Part shown: piece by piece, positions 25,131 through 33,759 of the stretch
Position numbering within the stretch: position 1 is the first letter of the stretch
Layout: each line of letters begins with the position of its first letter
Source of the DNA: Flavisolibacter ginsenosidimutans
GTDB lineage: Bacteria; Bacteroidota; Bacteroidia; Chitinophagales; Chitinophagaceae
Assembly (NCBI RefSeq): GCF_007970805.1
Contig: NZ_CP042433.1
Coordinates: forward strand, 3,720,001-3,784,000
Length of the DNA stretch: 64,000 bases
Reading direction: 5' to 3'
Position numbers and translations under genes: made by a program
Notes under the pieces: generated by a model
Seen by the model: the letters and a program-made list of their open reading frames with translations, nothing else
What the model was told of the DNA's origin: nothing
Databases searched by the model: none

Positions 25131-26558
25131 ATGAAAAAGGCTTGGGTGATCTGTTGTATCGTTTTGGCAGTTGCAAATTGGCATTGCCGCCGGTCGCCTG
25201 ACGGTGAGGTTAATCTTGCCGGAAAACCCAACATTATTTTTTTATTGGCCGATGACATGCGCTTCGATGCCTTGGGCTGTACCGGGAACAAATACGCCAT
25301 TACACCCAATATAGATGCCTTGGCCGCTCAAGGCACTAATTTTAAAAACAGTTACGTAACCTCTGCTATTTGTTGCGTCAGCCGGGCCAGCCTTTTTACC
25401 GGCCAGTACGCAAAAAGGCACGGCATTACCGATTTTGACAAAGACCTGCCGGTTGAAGCCTTGCAGAACACCTATCCTTCTCTTCTTCGCAAGAACGGCT
25501 ACTATACAGGTTTTATCGGCAAATACGGCGTAGGTACAAACTTGCCGTCCTGGACTTTTGATTATTGGAAAGGCTATCCCGGACACGGCGTTTATTTTTA
25601 CAAAGATGCGGCCGGCAACACCGTGCACGAAAGTACACTCATGGGTGAGCAGGCGCAGGAGTTTATAAAAAACCGCGACAAGTCGAAACCCTTTTGCCTT
25701 AGCATTAGTTTTAAAGCGCCGCACAGCGAAGACGGTGTAACCGAAAACAACGGCTTCCGCCCTGATCCCTATTTCAACAGTTGGTACACCAATATTCAGT
25801 TCCCGTATCCCGATAGTTACGAAGAAAAGTTTTACACCTGCTTTCCGGCACGCTGGCGCAAAAATGAACAGAACGTGCAAAACGAAGGACGGGTACGTTG
25901 GAACATGCGGTTTTCTACGGCCGATAAATTTCAGACGACTTACCACGCCATTTACCGGCTTGTAAGCGGTGTAGATAAAGTAATTGGCGAGTTGCGCGAC
26001 TACCTGCGGGCAAACAAGCTCGATCAAAACACCATTCTTGTTTTCACCAGCGATAACGGTTATTATATGGGCGAGCACGGCCTTGAAGGAAAATGGTTTG
26101 GCCACGAGGAAAGCATTCGCGTTCCGTTGATCATTTATGATCCGCGAATGCCGCAGCAGCAAAAGATCGTGGAGCAAATGGTTTTGAACATTGATTTAGC
26201 CCCCACTATTTTAACCTGGGCCGATGTAAGCGTACCGAATAAAATGCAGGGCGAATCTTTACAACCTTTATTAAGCGGAAGCACGGCAAAATGGCGCGAA
26301 GATTTTTTTTACGAACACCCTTACGACGGTGGCCCCAGTGCGTATATTCCCAAATCCGTTGGGCTGGTGTCGCCTACGTGGAAATACATGCGCTACTATA
26401 ACGGCAACAATTCAGGCAAGGGAGTGATTTACGAAGAATTGTTTGACGTTCCATCCGATCCGCACGAAAAGAAAAACCGCATAAATGAAGCTGAACAACA
26501 AAGCCTGATAAAAATGTACCGGTGGAAAGTGGGGCAATACGAAAAACAACTTCGCTAA
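25131..26558 (+). CDS. Sulfatase (arylsulfatase A family)
   Basis: A 475-aa exported sulfatase; the N-terminus MKKAWVICCIVLAVANWHC looks like a lipoprotein signal with Cys at 19. Metal-binding NIIFLLADDMRFDALG opens the catalytic domain. The active-site signature CCVSRASLFTG contains the Cys expected to become formylglycine, with Val in place of the usual Pro/Ala at +2. FTSDNGYYMGEHGL and the C-terminal EELFDVPSDPHEKKN follow the family. It removes sulfate from a carbohydrate or aryl ester; the substrate is unknown. No SusC/SusD pair or recognisable sulfatase-maturing enzyme is nearby. Confidence 0.9.
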   Translation: MKKAWVICCIVLAVANWHCRRSPDGEVNLAGKPNIIFLLADDMRFDALGCTGNKYAITPNIDALAAQGTNFKNSYVTSAICCVSRASLFTGQYAKRHGITDFDKDLPVEALQNTYPSLLRKNGYYTGFIGKYGVGTNLPSWTFDYWKGYPGHGVYFYKDAAGNTVHESTLMGEQAQEFIKNRDKSKPFCLSISFKAPHSEDGVTENNGFRPDPYFNSWYTNIQFPYPDSYEEKFYTCFPARWRKNEQNVQNEGRVRWNMRFSTADKFQTTYHAIYRLVSGVDKVIGELRDYLRANKLDQNTILVFTSDNGYYMGEHGLEGKWFGHEESIRVPLIIYDPRMPQQQKIVEQMVLNIDLAPTILTWADVSVPNKMQGESLQPLLSGSTAKWREDFFYEHPYDGGPSAYIPKSVGLVSPTWKYMRYYNGNNSGKGVIYEELFDVPSDPHEKKNRINEAEQQSLIKMYRWKVGQYEKQLR

Positions 26559-26732
26559 GGCTCTTGCTTACCAAGCGTTCCTTTTTTCGCTGCTGGAAGA
26601 GAATACAAAGACGCACCTAAATTCTTGTAACAAAATATTATCAACTCATTCCCCTTCGCCGCCAATCCGTTCATCCTTGCCTTCCGTTGATTTTGATGTT
26701 GCAATAATCTTGCAAACTCAAAACCCAACTGT

Positions 26733-28106
26733 ATGAACCAAGGCAACTATTTAAACATCACACAACAATTGCCGCAAGGCGCAAAAATTTTATTCGCAAC
26801 CTTTCCGGCCGACGGCCACTTTAATCCATTAACCGGTTTGGCCGTGCATTTAAAAGATCAGGGCTATGATGTTCGCTGGTACACGTCTAAAACCTACCAG
26901 GCGAAACTTCAGAAACTCGCCATTCCTTTCTACCCTTTCGACAAGGCATTGGAAATTACCGGCGATAACGTAGATGCGATTTTACCGGAGCGCAAACAAA
27001 AGAAATCGCCGGTGGCAAAACTGAACTTTGACATCATCAACGTGTTCATTAACCGCGGCCCCGAATATTACCAGGATCTCAAAGCCATTCACCAAGACTT
27101 TGCCTTTGATTTGCTCGTTGCCGATATCATGTTTACCGGCATCCCGTTCGTAAGCGATTTGATGGGAATACCCGTCGTTGGCGTCGGCATTGTTCCCGTT
27201 ACCAAAACCAGTAAAGACCTGCCGCCTGCGGGTTTGGGAATGACGCCGTCAACCAACATTTTCGGCCGCCTGAAGCAAGGTTTGCTACGCTTTGTGGCCG
27301 GGAATATTTTGTTTGCCAAATCGAACAAAGCCATGCGGCAGGTATTGGGCGGCTACGGCATTGAATCGCAAACGGCTTCGGTATTTGACCTGATGCCTGA
27401 AAAGTGTAAGCTCATTTTGCAAACCGGCACGCCGGGCTTTGAGTACAAGCGCAGCGACTTTGACCCGAAATACAAATACGTTGGCCCGCTTCTTCCTTAT
27501 TCCGTAAAGAAAGCCGGCGCTCGTTGGTTTAACGAGAAGCTGACGCAATACAAAAAAACGGTGCTGGTAACGCAAGGCACGGTGGAAAAAGACAACAGCA
27601 AATTGCTGGTGCCAACCCTGGAAGCTTTGCGCAACACGGATTGCCTTGTGGTGGTAACAACGGGCGGCAGCGATACCGAAAAGCTTCGCCGGCAATACGG
27701 CGCATCCAACGTCATCATTGAAGATTACATCCCTTTTGACGACGTAATGCCTTATGCCGATGTGTACGTAACCAACGGCGGCATGGGCGGCGTGCAGTTA
27801 AGCATTCAAAACAATTTGCCAATGGTTGTTGCCGGTGTGCACGAAGGCAAAAATGAAATTTGCGCACGGGTGGGCTACTTTCACCTGGGCATTAATTTGA
27901 AAACCGAACGTCCTTCGCCGGAACAAATCCGAAAGGCCGTAGAGCAGGTGGTAAGCACGCCTTTGTACAAGAAGAACGTTGTGGCATTAAGTAAAGAATT
28001 CAGCCGCTACCGTCCCAACGAAATAAGCGAACGCTATGTACGAAGCCTGTTGCCGCACACGGCCGTATTGCAGCACGAAAGAGAACTTGCAGAATCCATC
28101 TACTAA
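26733..28106 (+). CDS. GT1 family glycosyltransferase (UDP-glycosyltransferase/MGT type)
   Basis: A 457-aa GT-B fold enzyme. The N-terminal acceptor domain starts with KILFATFPADGHFNPLTGLAVHL. The C-terminal donor domain has KTVLVTQGTVEKDN, VIIEDYIPFDDVMPYADVYV and NGGMGGVQLSIQNNLPMVV with EGKNE, the nucleotide-sugar binding signature of the family. It should glycosylate a small hydrophobic acceptor. It appears monocistronic, with a strong terminator 15 bp downstream. Confidence 0.88.
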   Translation: MNQGNYLNITQQLPQGAKILFATFPADGHFNPLTGLAVHLKDQGYDVRWYTSKTYQAKLQKLAIPFYPFDKALEITGDNVDAILPERKQKKSPVAKLNFDIINVFINRGPEYYQDLKAIHQDFAFDLLVADIMFTGIPFVSDLMGIPVVGVGIVPVTKTSKDLPPAGLGMTPSTNIFGRLKQGLLRFVAGNILFAKSNKAMRQVLGGYGIESQTASVFDLMPEKCKLILQTGTPGFEYKRSDFDPKYKYVGPLLPYSVKKAGARWFNEKLTQYKKTVLVTQGTVEKDNSKLLVPTLEALRNTDCLVVVTTGGSDTEKLRRQYGASNVIIEDYIPFDDVMPYADVYVTNGGMGGVQLSIQNNLPMVVAGVHEGKNEICARVGYFHLGINLKTERPSPEQIRKAVEQVVSTPLYKKNVVALSKEFSRYRPNEISERYVRSLLPHTAVLQHERELAESIY

Positions 28107-28120
28107 GAGAACGAGAATAA

Positions 28121-28151
28121 AAAAAGCCGGGGCTTACCCCTCCGGCTTTTT
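28121..28151 (+). terminator. Rho-independent terminator of the GT1 gene
   Basis: Stem AAAAAGCCGG / CCGGCTTTTT, with an inner GG..CC extension and one bulged T, 15 bp after the stop. The promoter box of the next small gene follows within 10 bp. Confidence 0.85.
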
Positions 28152-28158
28152 CTGTGCT

Positions 28159-28166
28159 TACTTTTG
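28159..28166 (+). promoter_or_regulatory. Candidate -7 box (TACTTTTG) for the 70-aa protein
   Basis: TAnnTTTG match 7 nt before the ATG at 28174, wedged between the preceding terminator and the start codon. This implies a leaderless or very short leader. Confidence 0.45.
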
Positions 28167-28173
28167 TAGGGCT

Positions 28174-28386
28174 ATGAAAAGAACCTTCTTCTCTCTTTCG
28201 CTTCTTTTTGCCACTATTTTTTTTGCAGCGGATGCAAACGCACAATGCTCGGTATGCACCCGCACCGCCGAACAAATGGGCGAAAAGCCGGCGGGTAAAA
28301 TCAACGCAGGCATTCTTTACCTGGCCGGTACGCCACTGGTTCTTGCCGGCATCATCGGTTACCGTTGGTGGCGCAAAAACAATTAG
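28174..28386 (+). CDS. Small exported membrane protein with CxxC
   Basis: A 70-aa protein. A signal sequence (FFSLSLLFATIFFAADANA) is followed by CSVCTRTAEQMGE with a CxxC pair, then one membrane helix (INAGILYLAGTPLVLAGIIGY) and a basic end, RWWRKNN. The ATG at 28174 is chosen because the signal begins there and a promoter box precedes it; longer in-frame starts run back into the upstream gene. The CxxC could hold a metal, haem or disulfide on the periplasmic face. The function is unknown. Confidence 0.65.
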   Translation: MKRTFFSLSLLFATIFFAADANAQCSVCTRTAEQMGEKPAGKINAGILYLAGTPLVLAGIIGYRWWRKNN

Positions 28387-28416
28387 CACAAACCCTCTTG
28401 CATCTTATCAGCCTTA

Positions 28417-30054
28417 TTAAAACCGGTACAGCACGGAAAGGCGTGCTTGCAAATTGCTCCGGTCTTCGCGGTACTGCCACTCATAGTTCAATGATCTTGT
28501 CCAGGTAAGGCCTGCTTTGTACAGGAAATTTTTCTTTTGCCAGCTTTTGCTTGCTCCTATTGAAAGATCAACCCAGTGCTGCAGGTTGTTGCGTGTAGGC
28601 ACGAAGGCATCGTAATAAAAATCATTGTTGTGAATAATTCTTTCCAGTAAAAGCCCGGTCTTGTTTAAATCTTTCACCCAACTCAAACCAATGGTTTGAC
28701 TGTTGCCTCCCGGCCCAATGCCCGCGCCAACAACCTGGCCAAGATTGGTATAGCCATCGCGAACCTGGTAATGCGCATACCAACTTTCCTGTGCCCGCAA
28801 CATAATGGTGGAAGGAATTTGCAGGTTGGTTTGCTCGGCCATCAGTTCAAGCTTTGCACCTTTCTTTCCGGTTGCAAACAGCTTTCGAAAGCCAATTACA
28901 TAAGCCCGTGAATGCTCGGGTTCCATCGCCAGGTCACGCGAATCTTCGGAGTGGTCGTTGCGGCCAAATTCGCCGTACACTTCCGCAAACTCTTTTGGCA
29001 GCAAAAGCCGGAAGAAAAAAGAAATGATCTGGTCGCGTTTGCGTGCGTCTTCGGTTTCAGCAACGTTGCCGCTGCCTTTAAACAAATGGCCAATGACGGG
29101 CAGGTAGCCATTGAACGAGTGTTGCACATCGGCGCGGTACAAATAAAACATCCGCGAAAAACCAAGGAACAAACCTTTGGTCCACTTGGGTTGCCAAGTA
29201 AGAATCATGCCGTTTGCATACCGGTCGCCCTGCGGCTTTTCGGTGTAAAGCTTTTGACCGTTAAACGTTCGGCTTGTGTCGGGCGGTAGTATGCCCGATG
29301 ATTTTAAAAAGCCGCTGATCAATTGCCCTTCAAACGAACCGATGGGCGAAAGCAGCGGGGCCGTGGTGTTGACCGTGACGTGCGGAAAGCCCGGTGCGTT
29401 GTTGGTCATCAGCAAAGAATTTCTAATGCCCGGTCCCCACCACAGGTTTTCGGTACTGAGTCCAAGTGAAAGTTTTTTAACGTTGAGCCGGATGCTCGAT
29501 TGTCCCGCAAACAACTTTGTGTAGGTGCCGTTGCCAAAGCGTTCCGGCGCATCAATCTTGTTTAATACGGTGTAGTAATAGCTGCGCCAGATGCTGTCGT
29601 TGTGCTGTGACGGAAACGTAGCGAAGGATGCGTTTTGTGCGTAAACGAATTCCGGGCGAAGTTGAACACTGAACGGCCCAAAACGGGCAAAGAGCCCTAC
29701 GGAGAATTGCGCCTGGTAGCCGGCGGCAGGAATCATCGAGCCGTCGTTCCAGCCGTAAGGATGATGTGAATTGAATTGTTGCGTAAGGGAAAGCGGAAGC
29801 AACCGAACGAGTGTTTTTCCGCGTTGAAAAAAAACAGAAGTCGGCGTTTGGTAAAGCGAATCATACGGCAATGTTGCGCCAGCCGTCAAAGGTCGCACGG
29901 TAAACGAAACGTTGCTGTCAGCTTTGCCTTCAACTTGGGCCCTGCGCCAACTTTCTTCGAGAAAAGGTGTTCCTGCTGGAAGCGTTTGTGCAACGCCTGC
30001 AATGCTGAAAAATATAAGCAGTGAAGCAAAGAAAGAACGGCGGGTGTTTTTCAT
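28417..30054 (-). CDS. wzi: Capsule assembly Wzi family outer-membrane protein
   Basis: A 545-aa protein with signal peptide (MKNTRRSFFASLLIFFSIAGVA, before QTLPAG) and a long beta-barrel body ending in LSVLYRF with the terminal Phe. Wzi-like features include WWGPGIRNSLLMTNNAPGFPHV, RMFYLYRADV and the YGEFGRND strand. In Klebsiella and E. coli, Wzi binds capsule to the cell surface; Bacteroidota homologues are commonly found with polysaccharide loci. It is the last gene of the leftward locus, 33 bp after the sugar-phosphate transferase. Confidence 0.88.
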   Translation of the reverse strand: MKNTRRSFFASLLIFFSIAGVAQTLPAGTPFLEESWRRAQVEGKADSNVSFTVRPLTAGATLPYDSLYQTPTSVFFQRGKTLVRLLPLSLTQQFNSHHPYGWNDGSMIPAAGYQAQFSVGLFARFGPFSVQLRPEFVYAQNASFATFPSQHNDSIWRSYYYTVLNKIDAPERFGNGTYTKLFAGQSSIRLNVKKLSLGLSTENLWWGPGIRNSLLMTNNAPGFPHVTVNTTAPLLSPIGSFEGQLISGFLKSSGILPPDTSRTFNGQKLYTEKPQGDRYANGMILTWQPKWTKGLFLGFSRMFYLYRADVQHSFNGYLPVIGHLFKGSGNVAETEDARKRDQIISFFFRLLLPKEFAEVYGEFGRNDHSEDSRDLAMEPEHSRAYVIGFRKLFATGKKGAKLELMAEQTNLQIPSTIMLRAQESWYAHYQVRDGYTNLGQVVGAGIGPGGNSQTIGLSWVKDLNKTGLLLERIIHNNDFYYDAFVPTRNNLQHWVDLSIGASKSWQKKNFLYKAGLTWTRSLNYEWQYREDRSNLQARLSVLYRF

Positions 30055-30087
30055 GGTAAATAAAACGGCGGCAAAGATAGCTCTGTC

Positions 30088-31494
30088 TTAATAGGCGTTT
30101 TCTTCTCCTTTCACGGCGTTTACCAGCGTCTGCACAATGATTTGCAAATCGAGCCAGAAGGTCCAGTTTTCAATGTACCAAAGATCGTAGCGCACCCTTT
30201 TCTTCATAAGAAAAAGATCTTTTGTTTCGCCGCGATAACCGTTTACTTGCGCCCAGCCTGAGATACCGGGTTTCATCCACAGGCGCATCATGTACTTTTC
30301 TACCGCGTCCTTCGATTCAAGGTTGAGCGGAACGGGATGTGGCCGCGGACCAATCACCGACATGGAGCCAAACAGCACGTTAATGAACTGTGGCATTTCA
30401 TCGAGGCTGGTTTTTCGCAAAAAGCCTCCAATGCGTGTAATGCGCGGATCATTTTTGCTGGCTTGTTTGTATTTGCCGGCTTCGTCTACATCTTTACAGG
30501 AGCAGGCTTTCATGGTCCGAAACTTCCAGCAAACAATGGTTTTGTTATTTAGTCCCCAGCGTTCCTGCTTGAAGAAGACCGGTCCTTTCGAGGTCAGCTT
30601 AATGAGTAAAGCAATAATTGGAAACAGCCAGCTAAACACGCAAACCACAACAAGTAAAGAGAAAACAATATCGAAAATGCGTTTGTAAATTTTGTTATCA
30701 AGCGAATCGAGCGGCAGCGGTCGAAGCGTGATCATGGAGAGGTTGCCCATGCGGTCAACCTGCATGCGGCCACTGCCAAAATGTTCAAAGTTCGGAATAA
30801 TGCGCACCCGTTTCCCTTCGCGTTCGGCAAGGGTTACAATTTCGTTGATTTCGCTTTCGCGGGTGATGGGCAACGTTACCACAATGTCATCCAGGTCGTG
30901 GCGGGAGATAACGTGTTTCAGTTCTGAAGTTTTGCCCAGGTAATGACCGTTAAGTGAAGGGTGTTTCTGGTCGTCAACAAAACCTGCAAGTTGGTAGCCG
31001 TAGTGAAGGTTTTGCACGTAGTCGCGGTAAAAATTTAGTCCCGTTTGACCGGCACCAACAATCAATACTTTGCGTTTTACGTTTGGGCTGTTGCGAAATT
31101 TTTTAAAGAGTACCCGCAGCAAAACTTTTTGTACCGGAAGCAGCAGAAAAAGCAAGACACACTGCAGCAAATACTGATGCTGGTTGTACGGGTAGCTTTT
31201 AAATACCTGGAAGGCAACAAACGACGTGATAAGCGCATAAAGGCCAAAGGCTTTCAGGAACATGATCCACTCGACGGAAAAAGGTTTCAGCCGCAAGTCG
31301 TTGTAAAGACCAAAAGACCGGGCGCACAAAAGCCAGGTAACGAGATTGCCCAGCAGAGCCAATGAAAAAGTAGACAAAAATGAGAGCCGCGGCGGATAAA
31401 CGAAATAGTTTTCGACGCCAAGGATGATTGTACCGATCATCAGCAGGTCAAGGAACATTTTGACCCGAATCAGAACCACCGATTCTCTAAGCAT
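30088..31494 (-). CDS. Undecaprenyl-phosphate sugar phosphotransferase (WcaJ type)
   Basis: A 468-aa initiating transferase. About four N-terminal helices (residues 10-120) lead to a CoA_binding_3 domain (KRKVLIVGAGQTGLNFYRD), a re-entrant membrane helix (KRIFDIVFSLLVVV) and the catalytic domain: GPVFFKQERWGLNNK, CWKFRTM, DPRITRIGGFLRKTSLDEMPQ and VIGPRPHPV. It should load a hexose-1-phosphate onto undecaprenyl phosphate to start the repeat unit. The ATG at 31494 is preferred over a longer in-frame start. A consensus promoter lies 157 nt upstream, so this gene and wzi may form their own unit. Confidence 0.92.
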   Translation of the reverse strand: MLRESVVLIRVKMFLDLLMIGTIILGVENYFVYPPRLSFLSTFSLALLGNLVTWLLCARSFGLYNDLRLKPFSVEWIMFLKAFGLYALITSFVAFQVFKSYPYNQHQYLLQCVLLFLLLPVQKVLLRVLFKKFRNSPNVKRKVLIVGAGQTGLNFYRDYVQNLHYGYQLAGFVDDQKHPSLNGHYLGKTSELKHVISRHDLDDIVVTLPITRESEINEIVTLAEREGKRVRIIPNFEHFGSGRMQVDRMGNLSMITLRPLPLDSLDNKIYKRIFDIVFSLLVVVCVFSWLFPIIALLIKLTSKGPVFFKQERWGLNNKTIVCWKFRTMKACSCKDVDEAGKYKQASKNDPRITRIGGFLRKTSLDEMPQFINVLFGSMSVIGPRPHPVPLNLESKDAVEKYMMRLWMKPGISGWAQVNGYRGETKDLFLMKKRVRYDLWYIENWTFWLDLQIIVQTLVNAVKGEENAY

Positions 31495-31923
31495 AGTTTG
31501 GGGTGTTTCACAAAAGCTTGAATAATGCCAATCTCTGCATATACACGCAGCAAGTAAGACGTTGATTTTGTGGAGAAGCAAGAAGAAGTTTCAGGTTCTT
31601 CACAAAAATCCTTACGTCTCCTTGGCGTTACGCGTGCAGCGAGGGGGCGACAAACATAGAGGTTATTTTATTTTTTGCAAATAGGTTCAATGCAGGCTTT
31701 AAAGCAAAATTGTATAGGTATTGTTTTGGGAGAAAGACCAACAGGCAAAAGAGAAGGAAAATGCAGCCGCCCGCCGGTACACCGCGAAAGAGGCTCGGGA
31801 AAATTGAGTATTAACCACAACAACCGGCACTGGTAAAAATACGCACGGGCGCAAAGCCGCTTGCAGTAAAAGGAGCTGCAATGAAATGCAAGCGTAAAAG
31901 AAGAGATGAGGAGTGTAAAGAAA
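31495..31923. other. 429-bp gap inside the polysaccharide locus
   Basis: The only long gap in an otherwise compact leftward locus. It contains the promoter at 31651-31680 and a G/C-rich segment around 31615-31650 (CGTCTCCTTGGCG...) resembling one arm of the element at 60055. No gene is supported; a 60-codon minus-strand frame is low-complexity. Confidence 0.5.
31651..31680 (-). promoter_or_regulatory. Bacteroidota consensus promoter
   Basis: On the minus strand, TTG (31680-31678), a 19-nt spacer and TATGTTTG (31658-31651) fit the -33/-7 consensus exactly. It should drive the sugar-phosphate transferase and wzi, with a leader of about 150 nt. Confidence 0.7.
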
Positions 31924-32706
31924 TTAAGCCCTGGCTAAGTAATTTTTTCGAAGAAAATAAAGAATGCTTTGCACATGCCACAAAGATTTCTTGCTAAGTT
32001 TTCTTGCGCTGGAACGCTGATGGTCGTGAATAAGACGCGATGAAGTATGGTAGACAATCTTCCATTTCTTCTTCCACATTTGAAAGCACCAATCCTGGTC
32101 TTCTATGTAAAGAAAGTAGTTGGTATCAAGCGGGCCCACGCTTTCAAGTGCTTCGCGCCTGACGAACATGGCTGCGCCGATCACCCAATCGACATACTGG
32201 CTTTCGACGGCAGGATTATACGAAGTGAGATAATGTTGTATGGGCTTTATTCGCACCGAGTCTTTTCCCAAGGTCAACAAACGTAGGCAAGCCAATTTGG
32301 GATTTAAAAAACGGCGGGCAGAGTTCTGCAAAGAGCCGTCTGCATTCAACAACAAAGGCCCCACCATTCCAACGTCGGCATGGTTTTGCAAATAAGTTAA
32401 AACGTTGTTTACCGCGTTGGGTAAAAAGACAATGTCCGGATTGATAAGGGCAATAACCCGACCGCTGCATTGCTCAATGGCAACGTTGTTGTTTGCCGCA
32501 AAACCCTGAATCCGCCCCGTTTCAACCAACTTGATTCCTGGATAATTTGCCTTGATAAATTCGGCCGTTCCGTCGGTGGAGCAATTGTCCACAACAAAAT
32601 ATTCATAAGGAAGGGCATCGCCAGCGGTTTCGAAAAATGAATCGAACAAAGGCTTTACGGTATGCCGGTTGTTCATGGTAACGGTAATGAAGGATATTGC
32701 AACCAT
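31924..32706 (-). CDS. GT2 glycosyltransferase (rhamnosyltransferase-like)
   Basis: A 260-aa GT-A enzyme. SFITVTMNNRHTVKPLFDS opens the fold, VVDNCSTDGTAEFI and LINPDIVFL give the nucleotide and metal-binding segments, and NYFLYIEDQDWCFQMWK contains the ED-x-D catalytic motif. It resembles WbbL-type rhamnosyltransferases; the actual donor is unknown. It starts 3 bp after the GT4 stop, so it is part of the tightly packed leftward operon. Confidence 0.87.
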   Translation of the reverse strand: MVAISFITVTMNNRHTVKPLFDSFFETAGDALPYEYFVVDNCSTDGTAEFIKANYPGIKLVETGRIQGFAANNNVAIEQCSGRVIALINPDIVFLPNAVNNVLTYLQNHADVGMVGPLLLNADGSLQNSARRFLNPKLACLRLLTLGKDSVRIKPIQHYLTSYNPAVESQYVDWVIGAAMFVRREALESVGPLDTNYFLYIEDQDWCFQMWKKKWKIVYHTSSRLIHDHQRSSARKLSKKSLWHVQSILYFLRKNYLARA

Positions 32707-32709
32707 GGT

Positions 32710-33759
32710 TTATTGATTCAAAATTTTTTGGTACACGGCCAAGTAGCGGCAGGCCATTTGTTCGGCTGTGAATTGATGAGTGTAGGTTTGATAAATTTTC
32801 TCTGAAAGAGACTTTTGGTTTGCTATTGCTTGCCGTAAGGCTTGCGCAAGCGAAGAAATATCTTCCAATTCATAACGAACGACTTCCCCGTTTTGAAACA
32901 ACTCACGGTAAACCGGAAGGTCTGAACAAACAACGGGAATTTTGTTGGCGGCTGCTTCCACCACGCAAAGCCCAAAGCCTTCCGACCTGGAAGACATAGC
33001 GTAAAGATCAAAAAACGGAAAATAGTCTACTGCGTTTTTTTGGTATCCAACAAACAGACAGCGGTCGTCAACCGTCAAAGACTTTGCTTCAGCCATCAAC
33101 TCCTCTTTTTTTATCCCGTCACCAACCACCACCAGAGCGAATTCGTTTGTGACGGATAAAGCTTTTATTACCTGGTCAATGCCTTTTAAATGGATCAGCC
33201 GGGCAGAAATTCCGATTAGCTTGTACCGGTCTTTTAAGATTTTTATTTTTTTTTCGTCACCGGGGTCCAATTTTCCGGAGGGCCGAGGATGTTCGATGCC
33301 GTTATAAATAAAGCTGATGTCGTTTCGTCTCAATCTTTTCTTGTAGTAGTCGGCCAGTAGACCGGTAAGCGTGACCACTGCCGAAGAAGACTGTATCATT
33401 GAGCACCAAAACCGTTCAAACAGATACCCCACTGCCGCGTTATACTTCATGGCGTAATCTGGCGCAATACGCTGGTGTAACGTAGTTACGGTTTTAACGC
33501 CTTTGTGGCGGGTGTGAAAATAAACGTAAGCATCGGCAACAAAACCGTGGGAGTGCACAAGATCATAAGCATTAAAGTTGATTTTTTCGTTGAAACGGAT
33601 TTTTTGGGGTTCAACCGCAAAAAGTAATTTCTCACCGCTTTCGCGCAGATAAAAAACATCAATGGCCGTCACTTTGGGCAGAAGGTGTCTTACCAGGTCG
33701 CGGGCAACAATAAACGGCCCCAAATTCGTGCAGCGGCTTAAAATGAATGCCAGCTTCAT
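32710..33759 (-). CDS. GT4 family glycosyltransferase
   Basis: A 349-aa GT-B enzyme of the GT4/GT1-like (Glycos_transf_1) group. The N-terminal domain includes YDLVHSHGFVADAYVYFHT. The C-terminal donor domain has ISARLIHLKGIDQVIKAL, VVGDGIKKEEL and the EX7E-type SRSEGFGLCVVEAAANKIPVV. It is a retaining transferase expected to extend the lipid-linked repeat unit in the cytoplasm. Its ATG overlaps the stop of the polymerase gene (ATGA). Confidence 0.9.
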   Translation of the reverse strand: MKLAFILSRCTNLGPFIVARDLVRHLLPKVTAIDVFYLRESGEKLLFAVEPQKIRFNEKINFNAYDLVHSHGFVADAYVYFHTRHKGVKTVTTLHQRIAPDYAMKYNAAVGYLFERFWCSMIQSSSAVVTLTGLLADYYKKRLRRNDISFIYNGIEHPRPSGKLDPGDEKKIKILKDRYKLIGISARLIHLKGIDQVIKALSVTNEFALVVVGDGIKKEELMAEAKSLTVDDRCLFVGYQKNAVDYFPFFDLYAMSSRSEGFGLCVVEAAANKIPVVCSDLPVYRELFQNGEVVRYELEDISSLAQALRQAIANQKSLSEKIYQTYTHQFTAEQMACRYLAVYQKILNQ

